The notes under the pieces were generated by a model. It was not told the origin of the DNA. It did no database searches and worked only from the letters and a program-made list of their open reading frames with translations. The position numbers and the translations under genes are program-made. Of a DNA stretch of 64,000 nt, positions 1-7,752 are shown piece by piece. Location: assembly GCA_963804495.1 (NCBI GenBank), contig CAWDQN010000014.1:1-64000 (forward strand), read 5' to 3'. Numbering within the stretch: the stretch's first letter is position 1; the number at the start of each line of letters is the position of its first letter. Source of the DNA: Rhodovastum sp963804495. GTDB taxonomy: Bacteria; Pseudomonadota; Alphaproteobacteria; Acetobacterales; Acetobacteraceae.

Positions 1-2
1 CC

Positions 3-173
3 AAGGAGATCTACAAAGAGCGAGCCGCCACGGTCGAACTCGCCAACGGCCAGACCCGCAATCGTGGCCTGACGCAGTTCGTCGTGCGCGGCCTGGAGAA
101 GGTCACCGCGATCGCGCTGTGGTTCGCCTTGGCGCACAACATGATGTGTGGCTGGCGCCTCCTTGAGACATGA
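3..173 (+). CDS. Transposase, C-terminal fragment (IS1182-like)
   Basis: The last 56 residues of a transposase enter from the left edge and stop with TGA at 171-173. The reading frame contains YKERAATVEL and ends VTAIALWFALAHNMM, a pattern typical of the C-terminus of IS1182-type DDE transposases, whose conserved tail reads approximately YKxRAATAE...GLxxFxVRGLxKVxAVxLWxALAHN. The active-site part would lie outside the window, so integrity cannot be judged. It neighbours a second, different insertion sequence at 492-1946, which makes this a transposon-rich boundary. The family assignment rests on motif recall. Confidence 0.7.
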   Translation, partial: KEIYKERAATVELANGQTRNRGLTQFVVRGLEKVTAIALWFALAHNMMCGWRLLET

Positions 174-216
174 GGCCCTCGTCTGTGCCGTGAAAGGGGG
201 TCTTCCGCCATAGGCG

Positions 217-435
217 CTAAAATAAGCCCTGGACGGGATATCTGACGTGCGGCTTTCGGTTTCGTGGTGCGTTGGCGAGATTGCGGTGAACCAGCGGTCC
301 CGCCGCCGCGAGGCCGGCGAGAGATATCGGACCGACAATGATGGCCACCAGCACCAGCAGCGCGATCTTCTGCACGCCCCATAGCGACGGGATGTAGTCT
401 GCGTCGAGCAAGTCCTCAGCTCGGCTTTCCGCCAT
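217..435 (-). CDS. Small predicted membrane protein, possibly a gene remnant
   Basis: A 72-residue open frame starts at an ATG (433-435) and begins MAESRAEDLLDADYIPSLWG, followed by one hydrophobic segment (about residues 24-46, containing IALLVLVAIIVGPISLAGL) and a basic tail rich in Asn and Arg. It sits between the transposase tail and the IS701-like gene. It could be a true small membrane protein or the end of a gene cut by an insertion. The codon pattern and single membrane span favour real coding, but I recognise no family. Confidence 0.35.
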   Translation of the reverse strand: MAESRAEDLLDADYIPSLWGVQKIALLVLVAIIVGPISLAGLAAAGPLVHRNLANAPRNRKPHVRYPVQGLF

Positions 436-491
436 CCATTTCTTGATCCCACCGGTTCGGCGTAGCGTCGGGTGGCGGAGGTTTTGAGTCG

Positions 492-1946
492 TCAGGCGGC
501 GTAGCACACGGTGTCGACGAGACTGTGCAGGAGAGTCGTGGGAATTTCGATGACGTCCTTGCCCGGCCGGGACATTGAAAAATGCGGTGGGCACCAAAGT
601 GCCCGGCGGACCGCGGCGATGGCATCGCTGAAGGTGGGCTCCTGCTTGGCGTACCAGGCAGCCCCGCGCGGGCGCAGGGCGGTGGTCGGTGCCCGCATCA
701 ATTGGTCGGCCCATAGCGTCACCAGCGAGAACAACCCAAGCAGTGCGGGGGTGGTGCGCAGGATGGCCAGGTCCGACCATTGCCGCTGGGTCTCGACGCC
801 GAGATGGCGACGGACTTCCTGAAACGTCGTCTCCACCCGCCAGCGCGAGACGAAGCAGTTGAGGATGTCCGCCGGCGTGTCGTCGAGGTTGGTGCTGAGG
901 AAGGCCTGCGGCTCGCGCTGGCCGGACGGGTCGCGCACCAGCACCCAGCGGATGGGCGCCGGCGGCAGGCCGGCATGGTACCAGACCGCGGTGCCGGAGA
1001 CGATCTCGACCAGCCTTGTCTCGCCGCCATACCAGTCGGTCACCTGTAGCTTCGTCCAGGCGGTTGCTGGGTTTTCCAGGATGGCGCTGAGCTTCGGCAG
1101 ACGCTTGCCTTTCAGCGGCGCACGACCGCGCTGGCCGGGCCGGCGAGGCGGGGCCGGCGCGAACAGGTTTGCATCAAGCCGCAGGCGAGTGATCAGACGG
1201 ACGTGACGGCGGACCGCGGCGATCAGTTCGAGGGTGGCGAAGCTGCTATCGCCGACGATGGTGATGCGGCGGCCTGGCAGCCAGCGCCGCGTTTGCAGAA
1301 TTGCCTGGATTGCCCAGCGGGTCAGCGGCTTGTGGCGCCGGCCCCGTTTCTCGTTGCTGCGTTGGGACGGCGCCAGGATGGTCAGGAACGGCAGCGCCCA
1401 GCGCCGCTTCGCCCACGGCACCGGCAGCACCACCATAAGCGACAGCCAGCGCAGGCCGCTGGTCTTGACGAAGAAGCCGCGCGAGGAGCGCACCGGATCG
1501 CGGTAGATGCCGCGGGCCGCGATGTTCGGCCCCCAGCGCCGCTCGATGGTGTCGTCGATGCCGATCACCACCTCGCCAGTCGGCAGCAAGGCGTCGAGCA
1601 GATGAACGAGCAGTCTGCGTGCCATGGCGTGCGAATTCCAGCGCGCCTCGCTCAGGACTTCGTGGAAGCGGCCGAAGCCCGGTTGGTCGGCCAGCCCCAT
1701 CACCCGCAAGGCGGCGCTGACCGTCCGCTGGCCTGGTGCCAGCACCGCGCCGGCCACCAGGACCAGCACGCGCTGCCAGACCGGCGCGGTGAAACAGTCG
1801 CGGAATGGCACCAGCCAGGTCACCAGCAGCGACGGCACGGTGATGCCGCCGGAGGAAATGGGGGCGGCAGGGATGCGATCGGGTGTCATCGAATCCGTAG
1901 AATCGAACGACGCCCGTGTCGCAAGCCGCGCCGTTGCTTCGCTCAT
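492..1946 (-). CDS. IS701-family DDE transposase
   Basis: A 484-residue transposase of the IS701/IS4-type DDE superfamily. Three acidic positions are readable: the first Asp in VIGIDDTIERRWG, the second in IVGDSSFA, and the Glu in SRWRVETTFQEVRRHLG, which is followed by the QRQWSD stretch typical of this group. Length is close to usual and there is no internal stop, so the protein is probably active. An alternative start is the ATG about 19 codons downstream. The start lies 44 bases from the divergent small gene at 1991. I could not identify terminal inverted repeats or a target duplication by eye, so only the coding region is given and not the element's ends. Confidence 0.85.
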   Translation of the reverse strand: MSEATARLATRASFDSTDSMTPDRIPAAPISSGGITVPSLLVTWLVPFRDCFTAPVWQRVLVLVAGAVLAPGQRTVSAALRVMGLADQPGFGRFHEVLSEARWNSHAMARRLLVHLLDALLPTGEVVIGIDDTIERRWGPNIAARGIYRDPVRSSRGFFVKTSGLRWLSLMVVLPVPWAKRRWALPFLTILAPSQRSNEKRGRRHKPLTRWAIQAILQTRRWLPGRRITIVGDSSFATLELIAAVRRHVRLITRLRLDANLFAPAPPRRPGQRGRAPLKGKRLPKLSAILENPATAWTKLQVTDWYGGETRLVEIVSGTAVWYHAGLPPAPIRWVLVRDPSGQREPQAFLSTNLDDTPADILNCFVSRWRVETTFQEVRRHLGVETQRQWSDLAILRTTPALLGLFSLVTLWADQLMRAPTTALRPRGAAWYAKQEPTFSDAIAAVRRALWCPPHFSMSRPGKDVIEIPTTLLHSLVDTVCYAA

Positions 1947-1990
1947 TCGTGGCGATGCGCCGTCCCCAGGCCACCTATAATATAGTGTGC

Positions 1991-2272
1991 ATGACCGACG
2001 GCATCGTCCAGCGCATCGAGCGCTTTACCTTCAGCCGCGGCGCTGTGCTGGTCGAGCGCCGCAACCGCGGCTACTCGCTCTACCACGCCGCCTCCGGGGC
2101 GCCGGTCGCACGCCTGCGCCCGAACGCCGACAACGATCGCGTCGAGGTGCTCTACTGGTCACTCAAGAAGGAATGCTGGTCACCCACCGGCCCGTTCGGC
2201 CGCACCGTCCTGCCGCTCGAAGACGCCCTCCGCTTCATCGCCACCGAGGATATCTTCTGGGCGCTGGTCTGA
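1991..2272 (+). CDS. Hypothetical 93-residue protein
   Basis: A small soluble protein starting MTDGIVQRIERFTFSRGAVL and ending EDIFWALV. It is rich in Arg and aromatic residues, with no signal peptide or membrane span. A perfect -10-like TATAAT (1976-1981) lies only ten bases before the ATG, so the message may be leaderless or start from another codon. It diverges from the IS701-like transposase, and may be cargo or simply the host gene next to the insertion. Family unknown. Confidence 0.55.
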   Translation: MTDGIVQRIERFTFSRGAVLVERRNRGYSLYHAASGAPVARLRPNADNDRVEVLYWSLKKECWSPTGPFGRTVLPLEDALRFIATEDIFWALV

Positions 2273-2596
2273 TGCGCACGTGGAATCACCGGCGGAAAGT
2301 CAAGCTCAGGCAGCGCCCAGCACATCGGTCGCCTGCTCGATGGCCCGGCAACCGCCCTGCTCCGCCGGGGCCGACACCAACCTGATTTCGATCGCCGCTG
2401 CCCGCTCAACTTCGGCCACTGGAATTTGCCGCTGCCTCCGGAGACCGTCGATCGCCTGCCCTGCCATCCGAGAAAACGTTTCCACCGGTGGCAGCAACGC
2501 CTCGCGCCGCAGGGCAATATGCTCGTCTCCCGCATGCCTTCGGATATTTTCGGGGCGACCGCCGTACGGCTTCTTCCATCTTGCCCTGGCGTTCCT
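2273..2596 (-). other. Gap with a possible remnant reading frame
   Basis: This stretch separates the small gene from the 3' end of the hydrogenase-like operon. On the minus strand the frame 2306-2497 (63 codons from an ATG, extendable upstream without stop into KKPYGGRPENIRR) has coding-like composition: MLPPVETFSRMAGQAIDGLR and then an Ala/Glu-rich helix. I recognise no family. It may be the tail of a decayed gene left by the nearby insertions or a small gene downstream of the operon. No terminator hairpin was obvious. Confidence 0.25.
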
Positions 2597-3118
2597 TCAC
2601 CCCGCATTCACCTCCAGCAAGGTCCGCAACCCGTTCAGCAGCAGCGCCGGCGTCGGCGGGCAGCCGCGCACCACCAAATCCACCGGCAGCATCGTCCCCA
2701 CCGCGCCGCTGATCGCGTAGCTGCCCTTGAACACACCGCCGTCGATGGCGCAGTCGCCCACCGCGACGACGAATTTCGGATCGGGCGTGGCATCGAAGGT
2801 GCGCAGCAACGCCTCCTGCATGTTGCGCGTCACCGGGCCGGTCACCAGCAGCACGTCGGCATGGCGGGGGCTGGCGACGAAGCGCAGGCCAAACCGTTCC
2901 AGATCGTAAACGATGGCGTTCAGCATCTGGATTTCCAGCTCGCAGCCGTTGCAACTGCCCGCATCCACCTGCCGGATCGCCAGGCTGCGCCCCAGCCGGC
3001 GGTGCGCCGCCGCCGCCAGCCGCTCGGCCAGGGCGCGGGTCGCCACCTCGTCGGGCGGTGCGGCGGGCAGCGTCGCCGGGCCGTCGCGCAACGTCGAAAG
3101 CACCCGCCGCCAGACCAT
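2597..3118 (-). CDS. hyfI: NuoB/HyfI-like Fe-S subunit of the hydrogenase-4-like complex
   Basis: A 173-residue small subunit of the complex I / membrane hydrogenase family, which holds the [4Fe-4S] cluster next to the large subunit. The cluster ligands are visible as GSCNGCELEIQ, with further Cys in VGDCAIDGG and RGCPPTP; GPVTRNM is also conserved. It is the last gene of the operon. Its ATG overlaps the stop of the large subunit (TAATG at 3116-3120), which implies translational coupling. The Fe-S site is intact although the partner large subunit has lost its metal-site cysteines, so electron transfer through this subunit remains plausible. Confidence 0.9.
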   Translation of the reverse strand: MVWRRVLSTLRDGPATLPAAPPDEVATRALAERLAAAAHRRLGRSLAIRQVDAGSCNGCELEIQMLNAIVYDLERFGLRFVASPRHADVLLVTGPVTRNMQEALLRTFDATPDPKFVVAVGDCAIDGGVFKGSYAISGAVGTMLPVDLVVRGCPPTPALLLNGLRTLLEVNAG

Positions 3119-4626
3119 TACAAATCCACCCCGGAATAGGAGCAGTTGAAGGATTTGTTGCACAGCGGGAAGTCGGCGACGATGTTGCCGTGCATGGCGG
3201 CTTCCAGCAGCGGCCATTGCAGCCAGCTCGGGTCGCGCATGAAGGCGGCGGCGATCTGCCCGCCGTCCAGCCGCAGCCAGTGCCAGATATCGCCGCGAAA
3301 CCCCTCCGCCCAGCCGATGCCCTCGCCCGAAGCCTGCGGGAGCGGCTGCGAAACCCCGCCCTCCGGCAGATCGGCCAGCAGGGTGCGCAGGAGTTTCACG
3401 CTCTCGTCGATTTCGGCGAAGCGGATCCGCACCCTGGCATCGACATCGCCCTCCGCCCGCACCGGCACCGCGAATTCCAGGCGGTCGTAGGGGGCGTAGC
3501 CCGGCGTGCGCCGCACATCGAAGCCGCGACCGCTGGCGCGGCCGATGAAGCCGCCGGCGGCGAAGCCGGCCACCAACGCCGGCGCGACGATGCCGGTGCC
3601 GACCATCCGGTCCACCAGCGATGAATGGGTGTCATAGATGCGGGTCAGGTCTGGCAGTTCGGCCTCCAGCGCCGCGAGCGCGCGCAGGATGGCCTCGGCA
3701 CCGCCGGGCGCGATATCGGCCGCCACCCCGCCGGGCACCACCGCATCCATCATCAGCCGGTGGCCGAACGCCACCGAGGCCGCCCGCAGCATCGCCTCGC
3801 GGTGCAGGCCGAAGCGGGCCGGGGCGAACATAAACGCGGCATCGCCGGCGATGGCGCCGCAATCGCCGAGGTGGTTGGCCACTCGCTCCAGCTCGGTCAT
3901 CACCGCCCGCAGCGCCGCCGCCCGCGCCGGTGCCTCGGTGCCGCTGGCCGCCTCGGCGGCGCGGGCGAAGGCGACCGAATGGGCCACGGTGGTGTCGCCC
4001 GACAGCCGGGCGGCGAAGCGCGCCGCCGCCCGCGGCGACTTGCCGCGCATCAGGCCGAGGGTGCCCTTGTGCAGCCAGCCGAGCCTGATCTCCAGCCGCG
4101 CCACCGTCTCGCCGAGGGCGGAGAAGCGGAAATGCCCTGGCTCGATGATGCCGGCATGCACCGGGCCCACCGGGATCTGGTGGTAGTCGTCGCCCTCCAC
4201 CGGCAGGAACTCCGGCGGCTCGGCCGGCGACTGGCGGGGCAGCGGGCGCAGCGACATCGGCGTGGTGACCGGCCAGTGCCCGTGCTCCAGCCAGGGGCGG
4301 GAATCGCGCCCGTCCGCGGCCTCGTGGCCCCACAGGTCGCGGATCATGCGCTCGAACCAGGCGGCGGAGGGGCGCCGCGGCGACAGCGCCGGATAGCGCC
4401 CGGCCTCGACGACGACGGAGGCGAGCAGCCAGCTCCCGGCGGCTTCATCGTGCAGCAGCGCGTGCACCCGCAGCGTGTCGGCCCATAGGGCCAGCAGCGA
4501 CGGCGCACCCGGCTCGCCCAGCGAGGCCGCCATCACCCGCCATTCGTCGGCCAGCAACTGGTGGCGTGGCCAGGGGGGGCAGGGCTCGGCGGGGGCGGCG
4601 CGGATGATGTCGGCGCAGGCGGTCAT
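3118..4626 (-). CDS. hyfG: HyfG/NuoCD-like large subunit lacking the [NiFe] cysteines
   Basis: A 502-residue fusion: an N-terminal NuoC-like part (about 1-140) and a C-terminal large-subunit/NuoD-like part with HQIPVGPVHAGIIEPGHFRF near residue 150. In true group 4 hydrogenases the first metal motif is RxCGxCxxxH. Here it reads RLSGDTTVAH (residues 207-216), so the two cysteines are Ser209 and Thr212. The second motif (DPCxxC near the C-terminus) is replaced by DFPLCNKSFNCSYSG, which has two Cys but the wrong spacing. The protein therefore should not carry a [NiFe] centre. It fits the energy-converting hydrogenase-related (Ehr) type, whose substrate is unsettled. Its ATG overlaps the upstream stop (ATGA, 4623-4626). 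Confidence 0.88.
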   Translation of the reverse strand: MTACADIIRAAPAEPCPPWPRHQLLADEWRVMAASLGEPGAPSLLALWADTLRVHALLHDEAAGSWLLASVVVEAGRYPALSPRRPSAAWFERMIRDLWGHEAADGRDSRPWLEHGHWPVTTPMSLRPLPRQSPAEPPEFLPVEGDDYHQIPVGPVHAGIIEPGHFRFSALGETVARLEIRLGWLHKGTLGLMRGKSPRAAARFAARLSGDTTVAHSVAFARAAEAASGTEAPARAAALRAVMTELERVANHLGDCGAIAGDAAFMFAPARFGLHREAMLRAASVAFGHRLMMDAVVPGGVAADIAPGGAEAILRALAALEAELPDLTRIYDTHSSLVDRMVGTGIVAPALVAGFAAGGFIGRASGRGFDVRRTPGYAPYDRLEFAVPVRAEGDVDARVRIRFAEIDESVKLLRTLLADLPEGGVSQPLPQASGEGIGWAEGFRGDIWHWLRLDGGQIAAAFMRDPSWLQWPLLEAAMHGNIVADFPLCNKSFNCSYSGVDL

Positions 4627-6101
4627 CCGGCGGCCTCGGCGATGGCGGTGAACCAGGCGGCGACCGCGCCGGGCATGGCCAGCCCCAGCACCAGCACCAC
4701 CGCCAGATGCACCCAGGCCGGCACCAGCGCCGCCAGCCCGGGCACCGGGCCGCGATCTTGCGTCGGCGGGCCCAGGCACATGGACACCAGCCGCATCGCC
4801 AGCGCCCAGAAACCGACCAGCAGCCCGAGCGCCAGCGGCGCCACCAGCCAGGGCTGGTCGCGCACCGTCGCCGTCAGCACCAGGAACTCGCTGGCGAACA
4901 GGCCGAAGGGCGGCAGCCCCGCCACCGCGACGATGCCGGCGGCGAGCGTCAGCCCCAGCGCCCGGTCATGCACCAGCAGCCCGCCGATGTCGGTGAAGCG
5001 CTGCCCGCCCTTGAGCTGCACCGCCCGGCCAACGCACTGGAAAATCGCCGCCTTGGTCAGCGTGTGCAGCGTCAGGTGCAGCAGCCCGGCGAAAGTGGCA
5101 GCGGCCCCGCCCAGCCCGAAGGCAAAAGCGGCGATGCCGGACTGCTCGATGGTGGAAAAGGCGAAGAACCGCTTCACGTCGCGCCGCGGCCACAGGCTGA
5201 ACGCCGCCATCAGAACGGTGGCGAGGCCCAGCGCCATGATCGGCGGCCCCGGCGCGATCGCCCCCGGGTTGGCGTCCAGCAGGCCGCGCAGCCGCAGGAT
5301 GACGAACAGGGCGACGTTGAGGATGGAACCGGACAGCACCGCCGACACGGGTGTCGGCCCCTCGGCGTGGGCGTCCGGCAGCCAGGCGTGCAGCGGCGCC
5401 AGCGCCGCCTTGGTGCCATAGCCGAGCAGCAGGAACACGAAGGCGAGGTTCAGCATGGCGGCGTGGAATTCGGGGGCCGCCGCCGGCAGCCGGTCCCAGC
5501 TCATCGCCGGCAGGCCGGAGCCGAGCGCCGGCACCGCGGCCAGATAGAGCAGCGTGGTGCCGAAGAACGCCATGGAAATGCCCAGGCCGCAGACCAGGTA
5601 TTGTTTCCAGGACGCCTCGACTGCCTCGGCGGTGTGCGGCAGCCCGACCACCAGAACCGAGGCGATGGTGGCGGCCTCGATCGAGCCCCAGGTGCCCGGC
5701 ACGTTGTTGGACAGCAGGGCCAGCAGCATGAAGCCCAGATAGGTCTGGAACAAAGCGTGATAGGTGCGCAACCGCACGTCATCAAGCCGCCCGGCCGCCG
5801 CTTCCACCGCGATATAGAAGCGGCTGAACCAGGCGCTGGTCATGCCGACGAAGCCGGTCAGGATGGCCATGTGCGCGGCCAGCGGGTCCACCAGCAGCAG
5901 CAGCCCCGCCCTCGGCTCCCAGGGCAGGGCGCAGGCCAACAGGAAGGCGAGGGTCGCGGCGCCGATGTTGATCCCGGCGCCGAGCCTGGCATCGGTGACG
6001 AAGCCAAGCCCCACGGCGGCCGCCAGCGGCACCACCACCACCAACCCGGGGGCGGAGAACAGCTCGCGCAGCATGCCGGTGATGATGAGGAATTCGCTCA
6101 C
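4623..6101 (-). CDS. hyfF: HyfF-like proton-pumping membrane subunit
   Basis: A 492-residue polytopic protein of the NuoL/M/N / Mrp antiporter-like family, expected to move protons or Na+ across the inner membrane. Conserved features include the GYGTKAALAPLHAWLPDAHA segment with the helix-breaking Lys/His region, TKAAIFQCVG and many hydrophobic helices. The GTG start at 6099-6101 overlaps the hyfE stop (GTGA). A much longer frame upstream exists but runs through hyfE in another phase, so it was rejected. Third-largest gene of the operon; with HyfB it would give the complex two pump modules. Confidence 0.9.
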   Translation of the reverse strand: MSEFLIITGMLRELFSAPGLVVVVPLAAAVGLGFVTDARLGAGINIGAATLAFLLACALPWEPRAGLLLLVDPLAAHMAILTGFVGMTSAWFSRFYIAVEAAAGRLDDVRLRTYHALFQTYLGFMLLALLSNNVPGTWGSIEAATIASVLVVGLPHTAEAVEASWKQYLVCGLGISMAFFGTTLLYLAAVPALGSGLPAMSWDRLPAAAPEFHAAMLNLAFVFLLLGYGTKAALAPLHAWLPDAHAEGPTPVSAVLSGSILNVALFVILRLRGLLDANPGAIAPGPPIMALGLATVLMAAFSLWPRRDVKRFFAFSTIEQSGIAAFAFGLGGAAATFAGLLHLTLHTLTKAAIFQCVGRAVQLKGGQRFTDIGGLLVHDRALGLTLAAGIVAVAGLPPFGLFASEFLVLTATVRDQPWLVAPLALGLLVGFWALAMRLVSMCLGPPTQDRGPVPGLAALVPAWVHLAVVLVLGLAMPGAVAAWFTAIAEAAG

Positions 6102-6793
6102 CGGTGCGCCTCGCCGACGCGGTCGAGATGGCTCTCGTCCAGGCTCTCGAAGCGTTCGCGCAGGCGGAAGAAGAACACCCCGAACACCACCCCGCCGACC
6201 AGCACCAGCACCGCGACCGACAGCTCCACCACCAGCGGCATGCCGCGCACGCCGACGGCGCCGAGGATCAGCCCGTTCTCGATGGACATGAAACCGATCA
6301 CCTGGGTCAGGGCGGTGCGGCGGGTGATCATCATCAGATGGCCGAGCAGCACGACCGACAAGGCAAGTGCGAGGTCCTCGCGGGTCAGCACCTGGCTTTC
6401 CATCGTCGTCGGCAGCACCATCAGGATGGCCAGAACGACAAGCCCCACCCCCACCGCCATGCTGGGAAAAATGCCCATCGCCGTTTCCACGGCGCGGTGG
6501 ATCTGCAGCCGCAGCACGATCCGGTGCAGGCCGATGGGAATCGCCACCCCCTTGACGCCCAGCGCAATGCAGGCGGCGACATACAGCTCCGGCGAGCCCT
6601 GCACCCAGCCTTGCCATGCCGCCGCGGCCGCCAGCACCCAGGACTGCATGGCATAGGTGGAGATCAGCGCGGTGATACGGCGCTGGTAGAGCAGGCCGAA
6701 GGTCAGCACCAGCACCGCGCCGCCCAGCAGATGCGCCAGGTCGTAGGAGAGGTCCCCGAAGCCCGGCTGGCCGCCCATCGCGGGCCCGCCCAT
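6098..6793 (-). CDS. hyfE: HyfE-like membrane subunit
   Basis: A 231-residue membrane protein with about six hydrophobic helices, related to hydrogenase-4 component E and, in its C-terminal half, to NuoK-like subunits (IGFMSIENGLILGAVG corresponds to the conserved GL.xxExxxN region). It begins MGGPAMGGQPGFGDLSYDLA at an ATG overlapping the hyfC stop (TAATG at 6791-6795). The charged tail (RLRERFESLDESHLD) should be cytoplasmic. It links the pump modules to the catalytic arm in related complexes. Confidence 0.88.
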   Translation of the reverse strand: MGGPAMGGQPGFGDLSYDLAHLLGGAVLVLTFGLLYQRRITALISTYAMQSWVLAAAAAWQGWVQGSPELYVAACIALGVKGVAIPIGLHRIVLRLQIHRAVETAMGIFPSMAVGVGLVVLAILMVLPTTMESQVLTREDLALALSVVLLGHLMMITRRTALTQVIGFMSIENGLILGAVGVRGMPLVVELSVAVLVLVGGVVFGVFFFRLRERFESLDESHLDRVGEAHR

Positions 6794-7752
6794 TACGCGA
6801 ACCCCTGGCTCAGGAACAGGAACACCGCGGCGAGCAGGCCGAGCAGCAGCGCCACGCCGAGGAATTCCGGCACCCGGAACACCCGCATCTTGGCCAGCGC
6901 GGTTTCGAACACCGCGAGCCCCCCCGCCAGCACGCCGACTTTCAGCACCCAGGCCGGCGGCGCCAGCAGCCAGACCAGCGGGCCGGAGTCGGGGGTAGCG
7001 GCGCCGAAGGGGACGAAGATGGCGGCGATCAGCGTCATCCACAGCAGCAGCTTCAGCGCCGCCGTCCACTCAATCAGCGCCAGGTGGCGGGCGGAATATT
7101 CCAGCACCATGGCCTCGTGCACCATGGTGAGTTCCAGGTGGGTGGCCGGGTTGTCCACCGGGATGCGGCCGTTCTCGGCGATGGCGACGGCCAGGATGGC
7201 GACCAGCGCGAGCCCGAGCGACACCCGCAGCCCCACCGTCGCCTCGCGCAGCACGCTGGCGATGAGGTCGAGGTTGGTGCTGCCGACCAGCAAGGCGAGG
7301 GTGAACACGACCAGCAGCATGGCCGGCTCGGCGAAGCTGGAAAACGTCATTTCGCGGGCTGCACCGATGCCGCCGAAGGCGGTGCCGATGTCGAGTGCGG
7401 CCAGCGCGAGGATGCAGCGCGCCAGGGCCAGCAGGCCGATGATGGCCAGCAGGTCGGACAGCGGGGCGGTGGCCATGCCCAGCGCGAAACCCGGCACCAG
7501 CGCGGCGGCCGCCAGGGTGGCGGCGAAGCCGGCGGCGGGGGCGGCGCGGAACAGCCAGGAGGCGTTTTCCGCCAGCACCGGCTGCTTGCGGGCCAGCCGG
7601 AGCAGATCGCGCCAGGGCTGCACCACCGGCGGCCCGATCCGGCCCAGCAGCCGCGCCTTGATCCAGCGCACGAACCCGACCAGCAAAGGTGCCAGCGCCA
7701 GCATCAGCGCCACGTGCGGCAGCAACGCGGCGATGCCGATCAAATCCGTCAC
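6793..7752 (-). CDS. hyfC: HyfC-like complex I subunit 1 (NuoH-like)
   Basis: A 319-residue membrane anchor of the NuoH/ND1 family that joins the hydrophilic and membrane arms. Diagnostic strings are LLGRIGPPVVQPWRDLLRL and the charged loop IPVDNPATHLELTMVHEAM, followed by the Glu/Tyr-containing EYSARHLALIEW. The start is GTG at 7750-7752, overlapping the hyfB stop (GTGA), the same coupling as used for hyfF. About eight membrane helices are apparent. Confidence 0.9.
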   Translation of the reverse strand: MTDLIGIAALLPHVALMLALAPLLVGFVRWIKARLLGRIGPPVVQPWRDLLRLARKQPVLAENASWLFRAAPAAGFAATLAAAALVPGFALGMATAPLSDLLAIIGLLALARCILALAALDIGTAFGGIGAAREMTFSSFAEPAMLLVVFTLALLVGSTNLDLIASVLREATVGLRVSLGLALVAILAVAIAENGRIPVDNPATHLELTMVHEAMVLEYSARHLALIEWTAALKLLLWMTLIAAIFVPFGAATPDSGPLVWLLAPPAWVLKVGVLAGGLAVFETALAKMRVFRVPEFLGVALLLGLLAAVFLFLSQGFA